Assembly (NCBI GenBank): GCA_011064985.1
Contig: JAAKFR010000005.1
Location: 1-32,265, forward strand
Length of the DNA: 32,265 bases
Direction of reading: 5' to 3'
Origin: Chlamydiota bacterium
GTDB taxonomy: Bacteria > Chlamydiota > Chlamydiia > Chlamydiales > JAAKFR01
This document shows, piece by piece, positions 13,400 to 22,546 of the stretch (the first letter of the stretch is position 1; each line of letters opens with the position of its first letter). The notes under the pieces are model-generated. The model saw only the letters and a list, made by a program, of their open reading frames with translations. It was not told where the DNA came from and searched no databases. A program made the translations under genes and the position numbers.

Positions 13400-16300
13400 C
13401 TAATAGCCAAAATCCTCCTTCTCCATCGGGATCTTGAGCTCTTTGAGGATCTTTTTGATGATGATCTCGTTGGCAGATTCGGGGTTGGGAAGTGATTTGA
13501 CAATTCTCCTCCAAAATTTGGGGAAATCGGGCCACTTAGCAATCCGCTCTTTAAGCCTATCAGGATGGCGCACCTCTCCTTTGAGAAGAGCAGCATCGAT
13601 CACAAGATCTTTGAGCCATTCTGATTCAAGTACTTCTCCAACGATTTTTTCGGAGGGAGCAAGGACCCCTTTTCCTTTTCTGTAGAGATGGCCTTCGGCG
13701 GTGAGGATAAAGGCGGTGTGTTTCACCTCCCGGTTGACGATCTCTTTCCCAAGGGTCCCTACGAAAGCAGAGACAATCTCATTACATACTGCCTCGGCAT
13801 ACACTTGACCTTTGTAGTGGATGATGAGGAAGAAATCGATCGGCTTGAGATACTGTGTTCCCATAGAGACGCTCCCCTCATTGGCAGTACGGAGTTGATT
13901 GGCTTCATAGTGGAGCCTCTCCGTCAAACGGGACTGATCAAATACTTTCCTAGAAGGAACTTCTCTAAGTAAATGATCTGGATATTCAGGCTTTTTGATA
14001 CTAAGGGTGCCATAGATTTGGGCAGCAGAGCGGGGATCGCGAGGGCGGGGACGGTACTGCTCTTTTTCAACCTCTCTTTGGACATGGGTTTGCTGTTCTA
14101 CCTCTTGAGAGACCTTGTTATGGATGTTTGTCGCTATCTGGGGAATGATCTTCTCTGTTTCGGAGACAATCTTCTCAATTGCAGGAATAAGCTCCTTTTG
14201 CGCTTTTGAACAGGTAAGCACAAATGAGAAGTCCATCTCTGTGAACATGGAGTAATCGTCAGAAGAGCCGTTTTTTAAATCGTATAATGAGGAGGTGTAT
14301 CCGAAACGGACATACTCCTGCTTTGCGTAGCTCCAGAGAACCTCGGAAGTGGGAAGAAGAGCCTCTGGTTCCCCATACCTCTTATACGGATCGCGGGGTG
14401 AGCTTTGGCAAAAGCCTCCTCTGTATTTTTCAAAGAGTTCCATCTGCTTTTTCGGATCTTGAAGAGCCTCTTCGATCTCCTCCCAAGCAATTCTCTCGAC
14501 ATGGTAGGAAATCTCTTGGAAGGCGGCAAGAATGACTCGGTTTTTCATCTCATGCACTTCATTTTTGACGGTCCACGCATAGATCGTTTCCCCACAAAAT
14601 GCCTTTCTCTTCCTAATTTTCGCCGCTAAATCACTCTGGAAGACCCAGGTAAGGGTTTGGTCCCTCTCTGGGTCGAGGAAACCCCGCAAACGCATGATCG
14701 CCTGTATGAGGTGGGAGGAGGTGAGGGTGTCTCCCCCAAAGACGAGGGCTTTTGTCTTCTCTTTTTGGATGATATCGGCCGATTCAGTATGGGCTGCATC
14801 GTAGAAGGTTCCAATCCGAAGAGAGGCGTAATCGCACCCTTGCTCTTTTAAAACCTGCAAGAGTTGATTCCCCTCAAGCAAGATCGATCTGATCTTGTTG
14901 TTTCTTTTGAGAAGGAGACAGATCTTCTCATCTCGGTCGACAGAAAGAGCATTCCCTTGCTGGAAGTAGATCGCTCCATCAAGATCCCGATTCGATTCAA
15001 GCCAGGTGCGCGCTATTTCTTCGTTTAAATGATCGCAAAAGAACCCTCCTGGGTCAATCAAGACTTCGACCTCTTTGAAAAGATCAGGATTCTCTTCAGC
15101 GAGCCAAGGAAAAAAGAGCTTTGGGTCGGTTTCTTGTGGAAATAGGTAGTCTTGATTCTCTTGTTTGCAGTACTCAAGAACGACCTGGGCTTCAAATGCC
15201 CGGTCGTAGGAAAATGCATCGATTTTCTGCGGATAACACTGGGAGAAATAGGGAGTTGCTGAAAATGAGACCGACTGGGCACATGAGTTGAGGATGTGGG
15301 TGGGAGTTGTCGTGAGGAGTTCATTTGGGTGGGCGATTTTGGGAAGGATCGAGTCTAAAAGATAGGCTTCAATCGCTTTTGGATGGAAGCGCAATTTTTC
15401 ATACACTTTTTCCCACTTCTTTGAGTGGTCCCCAAAAGAGATTTTTCGAATCGAAATCTCCTGATCCTCCATCCACTTTCTGAATCTTGCCATTGTAGAG
15501 GTTACCATGGTACTTGGAGTATGCGGTTGCTCTTCCCGATCTTTGCGGAGCAGCTTATTGAGTAAAGAATGGACCTGTTTTTTCGTAAGACCACGGTGGA
15601 AGGTCCCCTTAATCGAAAGAACAATGGCCCGGTAGACATCCTCAAATTGGGCCGTGGAAGGGGTTTTGTGATGGCAGGGGGCATCAAACTCCTCTTCTGG
15701 ATAGACAGAAGGGGCGTGGTCAAGCTCTGTCCGCATCTTCATGATCTGCGGAAGAAGAGAGAGGAGGAAATAGTGGACAAGAGCGGCCGCATCGGCTCTC
15801 TCTTTCTCTTCTCCTTCTCCCCATTTGCGAAGAATCTCTGGCTTGGGAGCTTTTTTATCTGTCCAGTAGGAGAGAAATGCTTCTTGCGCATCAGGTGGGA
15901 TCCTCAACCATTTCGAGCCCATCATATAACGAGCAAGAGCCGTGCGGACTGCCGCAATCTCAGAAGGACCGGCAATCCCTTGGGTATTTTTCTGCAATCT
16001 CCCCTTCTCTGCAACTGTTATGTTATCTTCACACAAGACCTCTTCCACACCCAAAAGGGGTTTCATCATATCGACAAAAAGATGGAACTCCTTTTTGGGG
16101 AGAAAATCGACCGATCCGATCCCGTAAATCGCCCGTGTTAACGCATCAAGATTTCTGTGCGACTCATCGGGGAGAAGAAAAACTCTTTTTTTCCAAAAAG
16201 CGAGGATCAGACTGAGCCATTTCACTTTCTCTTCATCTTTTTCCTGATATGCGGCGTACTGGTAGAGGAGATGGAGCGAGTAGATGATCTGCGGGGTAAC

Positions 16301-19300
16301 GATTAACTCTCTCCCCTCCTCACGATAGATCCGCAGCTGATCGAAGATGAACTGAAGATCAGAGACGGTCAATTTCATGTGCATCCCCACCTCTAGAAGA
16401 GCAAGTCTCTCTTCTAACGTTTTTAAAGTCGTGTGGAGGTTTGCCTTATCAATCGGATAGATCGACTGGGTCGAGCAGAAAACGGGGAGATACCCTTTGC
16501 TTTTGGCCCGGAGCATAATCAAGGGGGTGAGAAAGGAGGTTTTCCCCCCTCCAGCTGACATCTGGAAGAGTCTATTCTCCCCCTTCTCGATCCCCTCACA
16601 GACCCAAAGATAGAGCTCGAGTTGCCTCTCTCGTGGGAGCTTCCCATTTGTGACTTTGAAGTAGGCGATTTCAGGGTACTCATATGGATCGAAATCATTG
16701 GGGAATTCGTAATGGAGAAGAGTGGCAAGATTCCGCTGCAGTGTAGAATTGTTTGGGTCCATGTTACACTTCTTGGCAAGGCCAAGAGCCTCTTTTGTCA
16801 TCGAGAGGACCATCAGATCGTAGTAGTACTCTTTCACATGAGCGTAGATCTCCCTCTCTTCTTCTTGAGTCAATAAGGGCCGGTGTTTCCGTATGAAAGA
16901 GGCATCATTTCGCAAAATCCCCTCTTTCATTACCGTCTCAGGTAGAAGAGGGAGAGTTTGGTGTGTTTGAGTACCGAGCTTATATTCGAGCTCTCTCCTG
17001 ACCCCCTCCACATCTATCCTCTCTTTCCCAGTGAGATGGGTGGCATTTAATCGAGCAAGGAGTGTTTTTCTTCTTTCTTGGAGATCTATTTGGAGAGTTG
17101 AGAGTTTTTGTTCGAGTTTGTCTTTTGTCGTATCCAGATTTTGTGAAGCGACATGGTAGATGGTCCGAGAAAGGGGGATTTCTTTTCGCCCCTGCGCAAA
17201 ACTCCCGTAGAGACTTCTCTCAAGGGAGCTGGCTTTTCTGGGAGACTTGATCTCAACTTGTGATGGAGATACCTTGCGTTCTTCTTTTGAACAAAATCTA
17301 CCAATACAAAAAGCAAGTGGAGCTAAGGATAGCTTCTTCCCTCGGATAGTCTCTTGAAAGTTAGGGGGAGATTCGGGATTTGGTAGCGAGAGATAAAGAG
17401 TACGCTCATAATCGAAGGTGACCTCTTGATTCTTAGACTTCTCGAGATACTCTTTCCCCTCTTTTGAAGAGAGGATTTCTAGCGTCCTGTCTGTAATCTC
17501 CTCCCACGTATTCTGCGTTGGCACCTTGTCTTTAGGATTGTCAAATGTAAGGTCTGTGTATTTTTCAGGAAAATGGCGGACGCAAAACAGCACCGTACCT
17601 AGAGAAGAGTTTTGTTGTAAAATGGTTACGAGGGTAAGATCAAAAGGGTCTAGCCCGCCAAGCTTTGCATGTTTTGCCTGCTTATAGAGAGTAGGGAAAT
17701 GGAGATGGAGCGCAAAATCACTTACCTGGACTGGATAGGGAGCAAAAACGTTGAGCTCGCTTTGTCCCTTCCGAGTGTTTAGAAGAGTGGGTCCAACGCT
17801 ACTTTCAAAACGAAGTCTGGTTGTGGAGAGATGAGAATAGGCCCTTGGAGCTGTTTGGACCTGCTTTTTTGAGATCGAAATCTCCATTTTCCCTCCCATC
17901 CGGGTCAACAGATCGTAACGAATCACCAAAGGCTGAGGGAGGTTATCGACCCTCCTTTTCATGTAGCTAAGAATCGTCTTCTCTTCCCCTTTACTCAAAC
18001 GAAGAGTTTTAGGGATTGCGCTTAGCTCCTCTCGACTTGTTGCGCGTAGATAGTCGGTATACACAGAAATCGCCCAATTCCATGAAAAATGTCTTCCAGA
18101 TTTCGCTAGTTGCGAAGGATCTCTCCTGTTAGTGATTGTTTTTTCACTTAGCTGGCAGTACGACTCGATGCCCCTGTAAATGAGCTTCATGTTAAATGCT
18201 AAGGAGGAGGGAGAGCTGTCTTTTATTTGAGGAAAACGGCTCAAGTCCTCTGCTGGAATCGAATCGATAGAGGCCACTTTCTTGAGGTAGAAAAAGGCTT
18301 GTTCATACTCTTTTTGCATCTTGTAGATGTAACATAAATAGAGATTGGCAAGATTGTCCTGGGAAAGAAGAGTATGGCTAATCGGATCAACCTCGTACAC
18401 ATGGAGCCTACCTTTGTTTTCTCTATCTGCTCTATCTGCCTTCACTTCGCGTGAGAAATCGTGTGCCTCAACAAACAAAGGTCTACCCCAAAGAAAAAGA
18501 CGCCTTTCACCTTGGGGATTTTCCAATATGAGCCCCCCCTCTAGCCTATTGAGCTCCGGGAGGGTTGTCAGATCAGTCAAATAAAATCCAGGATATTGCA
18601 CCGATTGGAAACCATACTTCCCTCGTCGAAAAGTAACCTGTTGCTCGTTGGAATTCCCTGGATCTCTGACAAAGAAATAGAGAGTCTCGAGTTGTCCCAA
18701 CTTTGAGTCAATGATACAGTCAATATCATCTGGAAAAACAAAACTTTGAAGATGTTTTGCAAGTGGATGATCAAGAATGGTTCCTATTGTCTCCCTCATA
18801 ATTGATTCGAGTGGAGCCATGTTTGCCTTCTGCTTTCCAGTGGCATTTCCCTCTTGATCCACTAGAGTTAAGGTAAATGACCCCTCTTGAGAATCGGCTC
18901 GGTAGAGAGGAATATCGCGATGTAAATCATAGATCCAGACTTCAGGATCTCCCGCTTTCCTTTCCAAAGGGACATAGAAGGCAAGGCTGTTTCTCTCATT
19001 AGAAAAAGCTTGAGAAAGCGCTGGGCGGATGATTTGATAATCAGAGCTATAGATCTCCATCCATTTCTCTTCCCCTTGGATCTTAAGCTTTCTCTCCCCC
19101 TTAAGACCATATTTGGTGGCCTGCAGCTTTAGCGTCCCATCTTCGCTCACTTTCTCTGTATCGACCTCCCATTTTATATCCTGCTTTAGACGAGCCTCCC
19201 GAATCAAATATGAGAGAGCATAAGAACCACATATATTTACCCAACTCTGCTCCCTCCACCCTTTTTGATCGATATACCCCTTCTTTTCATGACGAAACTC

Positions 19301-22300
19301 CCTTGTCTCAATATTGAAGTGATAGGGTCCACAGCTGAACTCAGGAAAAATTCCATTCCAATGCGACCCCTGTTTATGAACCTCCTCAATAAGAAGACGT
19401 ACATTGTTTGTAGGAAGAAAATGGATGCAGATCTTATTGATAAATTCCTGAGAAGAGAGATGCTCACTATATTTTTGAAGCCATAGTCCGAAGAATTTGT
19501 TATCTTGATAGTGATCATGTAGTACATAGAATAAGTGCTCTATTGCCTCAGGCTCTAGATCAGTACGCTCTAGCTGGATGATATATTGCAGCCTTTTATG
19601 CTTTATCTCAAAAATCAGATTTTTAGTTGGAATAAGAGTATAATACTCCTTCAAGATTTTATTATTCAAAGTATTGGGATATAGTTGTTTGTAGATAAGT
19701 TCAAAGGAGACTCCCAAGCTGATGAGAAAGAGAGTCTCTTGAGACTTATCAGGAGACTCCCCTAAGTAAATCAGTCCATTTTTGATCATCTTCCGCAAAG
19801 GGAAAATAAGAGACGGTTCTTGCTCTAAAGCACCTGAGAGAACACCAGGAGCTAAAAAACAGTAGAGTAAAGTCTCTTGGACCTCACTAGAAAAGAGATA
19901 GAAAAAATGGTTTACTACCCAGTCAAGAGCTTGCCCTACCATCAGATTCTCTTTTCGTGTGATACGCAAAAGATCGCGCACGATCGCCTCGGGTAGACCT
20001 CTCCCTGCATAGCCAGGTCGATTACAAACGGCGTCATTGGTAGTATACGCTTTAATCTCAGCAGACTGCAAAAAATCACAGAAATCCCGGGCGTGGCTTA
20101 CATCTGCAAGATCATCAAAGCTTTTCATGTATTGGGGAGACAATCTGGGCTCCTTATTCTCAAACCTCTCTGGAGTCAATACAACTTTTTTTTGATTGTT
20201 CAACTCTTTACGAAAACGTAAGAATTCTGGTATGGATGATAGATAAAATTTTGCTACATGATCAGATGATGGATCTTCTTGAATGAATGAGGCAAAGTAG
20301 TAGAGATAATAGACCTCTTTTGGAAGCTGGTCTCCCTCTAAATCGCACATCAAAGAAACAAGCTGATCAAGTGAGACTTGTGAGGTCCCTTTGAAAAATT
20401 GGAGTAAATAGCGGATATGGTTGGTAACTTGGGATCGCCCTCCTTGTTTTTTGAGGTCATCATACCCCTTCTCAAACTCTATTTGGGAGTAAGCTGGAAA
20501 AATCACACCTTTTCCTGCCTGCTTGATCCTGGAGGAGAAGTAGTCTCTAATCTGGGTATACCGGATATTTTCTCTTCCATCAGGAAGAACGCGAATCTTT
20601 TTAGAGAGATCTGGAAATGGGGAGGCAAACCCTTCTAATTTGGTAGCAGGGTTTTGCCGAGAGAGCTGATCAACAATGGCATAAATGGTATGATGCGCTA
20701 AGAAATGCTCAATACATGTATTATTTTGTAGACAGTATGATTGGCATCCTCTTAGGAGAAATGTCTGCAGATGAGGAAGGAGAGCTCTTCCCTCTTCAAT
20801 GGAAAGGGCGTCCCATACACTCTCTTCTTTTCCATGGGGAATGGGGAGGGTAAAAATTGCTTCATACATAAACGCGAAACGCATCCCTGCTGGGAGGTCA
20901 AGAAGTTTTTGGTTCCACTTTTGTATCGTGTCTAGAAACGTCTCAAGAGAAAACGAAGGAGGGGTATATACTCGTACGAGTGGTTGTTTTTTCATCTCCT
21001 TTTGTTGCAGTTGTCTCCGCTTGATTTCCTCGATCTTCCACTCCTCAACACTTTGGATAAGAGAGTCATGCTCCAGAGGAAACTTGGTAGGAAGATCATT
21101 TTTATCAACAATTTTTTTTGGCTGAGGAAGCTCCTGCCTGATCCGCTCGAGAGTCTCTGATTTAAGAGTCCCAGATCTGTTTACTTCTAGAGGAGGGGGC
21201 ACCCTTTCTGTTTCATCAAGAACTACCGTCAAAATGGCTGTGACTACCCCGACTTCTTCCTTAGAAAGAGTGCCTTTGAGTTTTTGGAATAAAAAGCCAC
21301 TTTCTCGTGCTGCATTTTGGAGAAGCACCCTCGTAACCTCTCTACTATCTCCCAAATAGGAGTGGTACCCCATCACAAGAGAGCAGAGATGGGCATTGCA
21401 AAATATGACTTGCAACTCTTCAAGCGAGAGACCTGCATCAAGAAGAAGATCCCGGACGATATTTTTTACTCCCTTTTCAGAGCAATTCCCTGTGCTCTGG
21501 GGATTCACTGCAAACCTCTCTGGATTTCGACCAAGATCGGGGATGACCTCTCCGAGAACTTTGAATAAGTCGTAGAGATCCCGAGCGTGGTAATTCCTAA
21601 TCTGAGGGTGAGGAGCATCTGTGACATACCGAAGGAGGTGACAGAATAGGACCTCCCCCATCTCCCCAAAAAAGACCTTATCCTCAATCTTGATCGGGTA
21701 GTAGGAGTAGGAGATCCGCTCTTGGGTTGTCGTAAAAGAGACAGGAGGGTGATCAGACACCCCATCCCCTTGATTGAGTAGGTGGATGGTGATAAATCCT
21801 TCTCGCTGCACAATCTTGCAGATCAAGACGTGCCCATCGCTTGCTACACCATGTCGATATCCTAGAGGAAGATAGACTTGCCCCTTCCTCTCCAGTTCCT
21901 TTTGAATCGTACGCAAAAACGTCTTGGAAAGATCCTCTAAATGTCCCCTAGAAATTTCTCCTTCCCGAAACCAGCTGGGAAGCTTCGGAAGGTTCATTAA
22001 GGTAGGACCTATCCAGGGGCGGAGCCCTTGAAAGTGGCGCGTTGTGGCCAGCGTTTCAAGGACCAAATCGGTCTGCTTTAGTGTGATTTTGGGTGCAAGA
22101 AAATGTCCTTTACCCTTTTTCCATAAGGAGAAGATCGCCCTCCATGCCTCAAGGCTAATCCCAATCTCCCCCCCTTCATACTTCGTATCGCCGATGATTG
22201 AGGCATCGTGCATCAGAGCAAACTGCCTCCATTCGACAGCCCCCCACCCTCGACACTCTTTTAAGAGGCTCTTCCCAAATTTAAGTAGTTGCTGATCCCT

Positions 22301-22417
22301 TTCAGAAGCCCCCTTTTGTACCACCAACTCCTGATAAAGACCCGCCCCCTTTTTCTCCAAAATCCCCCGATCGGGAAGCGCTGGGGGTGAAAATACCTCG
22401 AAAATCTTACTAAACAT
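13400..22417 (-). CDS. Giant DUF3638/DUF3645-like P-loop protein, copy 1
   Basis: This is a 3005-aa protein from the ATG at 22417; a GTG one codon earlier is possible, but the paralogue also begins MF. Motifs in order: LPLGYRHG (183-190) and H196; NQGDG (215-219); NPQSTGNCSEK with Q307 and C312; a TPR-like helix pair at about 1350-1385; a coiled-coil-like stretch before the ATPase; Walker A GGGKTS (K1959); Walker B-like DESH (D2084); SATP (2386-2389); DAAHTES (His 2543); and QAIMRLRG (Q2572), resembling helicase motif VI. The last block, with D.AHT followed some 20 residues later by LT..HLIQA.MR.RG, parallels the HTRGTDL/LTKD.L.QACMRMR region of eukaryotic DUF3638/DUF3645 giants as I recall it. 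The core is therefore an SF2/SecA-like ATPase. No signal peptide or membrane helix is evident. Role and substrate are unknown; an N-terminal thiol-peptidase function is only inferred. Confidence 0.85.
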   Translation of the reverse strand: MFSKIFEVFSPPALPDRGILEKKGAGLYQELVVQKGASERDQQLLKFGKSLLKECRGWGAVEWRQFALMHDASIIGDTKYEGGEIGISLEAWRAIFSLWKKGKGHFLAPKITLKQTDLVLETLATTRHFQGLRPWIGPTLMNLPKLPSWFREGEISRGHLEDLSKTFLRTIQKELERKGQVYLPLGYRHGVASDGHVLICKIVQREGFITIHLLNQGDGVSDHPPVSFTTTQERISYSYYPIKIEDKVFFGEMGEVLFCHLLRYVTDAPHPQIRNYHARDLYDLFKVLGEVIPDLGRNPERFAVNPQSTGNCSEKGVKNIVRDLLLDAGLSLEELQVIFCNAHLCSLVMGYHSYLGDSREVTRVLLQNAARESGFLFQKLKGTLSKEEVGVVTAILTVVLDETERVPPPLEVNRSGTLKSETLERIRQELPQPKKIVDKNDLPTKFPLEHDSLIQSVEEWKIEEIKRRQLQQKEMKKQPLVRVYTPPSFSLETFLDTIQKWNQKLLDLPAGMRFAFMYEAIFTLPIPHGKEESVWDALSIEEGRALLPHLQTFLLRGCQSYCLQNNTCIEHFLAHHTIYAIVDQLSRQNPATKLEGFASPFPDLSKKIRVLPDGRENIRYTQIRDYFSSRIKQAGKGVIFPAYSQIEFEKGYDDLKKQGGRSQVTNHIRYLLQFFKGTSQVSLDQLVSLMCDLEGDQLPKEVYYLYYFASFIQEDPSSDHVAKFYLSSIPEFLRFRKELNNQKKVVLTPERFENKEPRLSPQYMKSFDDLADVSHARDFCDFLQSAEIKAYTTNDAVCNRPGYAGRGLPEAIVRDLLRITRKENLMVGQALDWVVNHFFYLFSSEVQETLLYCFLAPGVLSGALEQEPSLIFPLRKMIKNGLIYLGESPDKSQETLFLISLGVSFELIYKQLYPNTLNNKILKEYYTLIPTKNLIFEIKHKRLQYIIQLERTDLEPEAIEHLFYVLHDHYQDNKFFGLWLQKYSEHLSSQEFINKICIHFLPTNNVRLLIEEVHKQGSHWNGIFPEFSCGPYHFNIETREFRHEKKGYIDQKGWREQSWVNICGSYALSYLIREARLKQDIKWEVDTEKVSEDGTLKLQATKYGLKGERKLKIQGEEKWMEIYSSDYQIIRPALSQAFSNERNSLAFYVPLERKAGDPEVWIYDLHRDIPLYRADSQEGSFTLTLVDQEGNATGKQKANMAPLESIMRETIGTILDHPLAKHLQSFVFPDDIDCIIDSKLGQLETLYFFVRDPGNSNEQQVTFRRGKYGFQSVQYPGFYLTDLTTLPELNRLEGGLILENPQGERRLFLWGRPLFVEAHDFSREVKADRADRENKGRLHVYEVDPISHTLLSQDNLANLYLCYIYKMQKEYEQAFFYLKKVASIDSIPAEDLSRFPQIKDSSPSSLAFNMKLIYRGIESYCQLSEKTITNRRDPSQLAKSGRHFSWNWAISVYTDYLRATSREELSAIPKTLRLSKGEEKTILSYMKRRVDNLPQPLVIRYDLLTRMGGKMEISISKKQVQTAPRAYSHLSTTRLRFESSVGPTLLNTRKGQSELNVFAPYPVQVSDFALHLHFPTLYKQAKHAKLGGLDPFDLTLVTILQQNSSLGTVLFCVRHFPEKYTDLTFDNPKDKVPTQNTWEEITDRTLEILSSKEGKEYLEKSKNQEVTFDYERTLYLSLPNPESPPNFQETIRGKKLSLAPLAFCIGRFCSKEERKVSPSQVEIKSPRKASSLERSLYGSFAQGRKEIPLSRTIYHVASQNLDTTKDKLEQKLSTLQIDLQERRKTLLARLNATHLTGKERIDVEGVRRELEYKLGTQTHQTLPLLPETVMKEGILRNDASFIRKHRPLLTQEEEREIYAHVKEYYYDLMVLSMTKEALGLAKKCNMDPNNSTLQRNLATLLHYEFPNDFDPYEYPEIAYFKVTNGKLPRERQLELYLWVCEGIEKGENRLFQMSAGGGKTSFLTPLIMLRAKSKGYLPVFCSTQSIYPIDKANLHTTLKTLEERLALLEVGMHMKLTVSDLQFIFDQLRIYREEGRELIVTPQIIYSLHLLYQYAAYQEKDEEKVKWLSLILAFWKKRVFLLPDESHRNLDALTRAIYGIGSVDFLPKKEFHLFVDMMKPLLGVEEVLCEDNITVAEKGRLQKNTQGIAGPSEIAAVRTALARYMMGSKWLRIPPDAQEAFLSYWTDKKAPKPEILRKWGEGEEKERADAAALVHYFLLSLLPQIMKMRTELDHAPSVYPEEEFDAPCHHKTPSTAQFEDVYRAIVLSIKGTFHRGLTKKQVHSLLNKLLRKDREEQPHTPSTMVTSTMARFRKWMEDQEISIRKISFGDHSKKWEKVYEKLRFHPKAIEAYLLDSILPKIAHPNELLTTTPTHILNSCAQSVSFSATPYFSQCYPQKIDAFSYDRAFEAQVVLEYCKQENQDYLFPQETDPKLFFPWLAEENPDLFKEVEVLIDPGGFFCDHLNEEIARTWLESNRDLDGAIYFQQGNALSVDRDEKICLLLKRNNKIRSILLEGNQLLQVLKEQGCDYASLRIGTFYDAAHTESADIIQKEKTKALVFGGDTLTSSHLIQAIMRLRGFLDPERDQTLTWVFQSDLAAKIRKRKAFCGETIYAWTVKNEVHEMKNRVILAAFQEISYHVERIAWEEIEEALQDPKKQMELFEKYRGGFCQSSPRDPYKRYGEPEALLPTSEVLWSYAKQEYVRFGYTSSLYDLKNGSSDDYSMFTEMDFSFVLTCSKAQKELIPAIEKIVSETEKIIPQIATNIHNKVSQEVEQQTHVQREVEKEQYRPRPRDPRSAAQIYGTLSIKKPEYPDHLLREVPSRKVFDQSRLTERLHYEANQLRTANEGSVSMGTQYLKPIDFFLIIHYKGQVYAEAVCNEIVSAFVGTLGKEIVNREVKHTAFILTAEGHLYRKGKGVLAPSEKIVGEVLESEWLKDLVIDAALLKGEVRHPDRLKERIAKWPDFPKFWRRIVKSLPNPESANEIIIKKILKELKIPMEKEDFGY

Positions 22418-22442
22418 CACAGCCTTAAAAATTTATTGCGTA

Positions 22443-22448
22443 ATTATA
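22443..22448 (-). promoter_or_regulatory. -10 box and leader of giant gene 1
   Basis: On the minus strand a perfect TATAAT precedes the ATG by 25 bp. The leader ends TTTTTAAGGCTGTG before ATGTTTAG, very like the leader of the second giant gene. AAGG is the only SD-like sequence. No good -35 is present at 17-18 bp; the region is A/T-rich. Confidence 0.55.
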
Positions 22449-22546
22449 CCACAGAAAGATTAATTTTTTATTAAAACACCAAAAAAAACGTAAAACACGG
22501 TTAGAAATCCCCCAAAGACTCATGACCTAAAAGGGGTGAAGTCACA

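Noticed and set aside
13330-13400. Stretch downstream of giant gene 1 resembling a common intergenic repeat (TTCGCTGCGTCCTTCGCGG)
   Set aside because: Only a single copy is present in the window and no second arm pairs well with it, so it is not called as a repeat.
15569-16141. 190-codon + strand open frame antisense to giant gene 1
   Set aside because: It lies opposite the conserved ATPase core, where the minus-strand frame carries the motifs; no RBS or homology, and such frames recur all along the giant genes.
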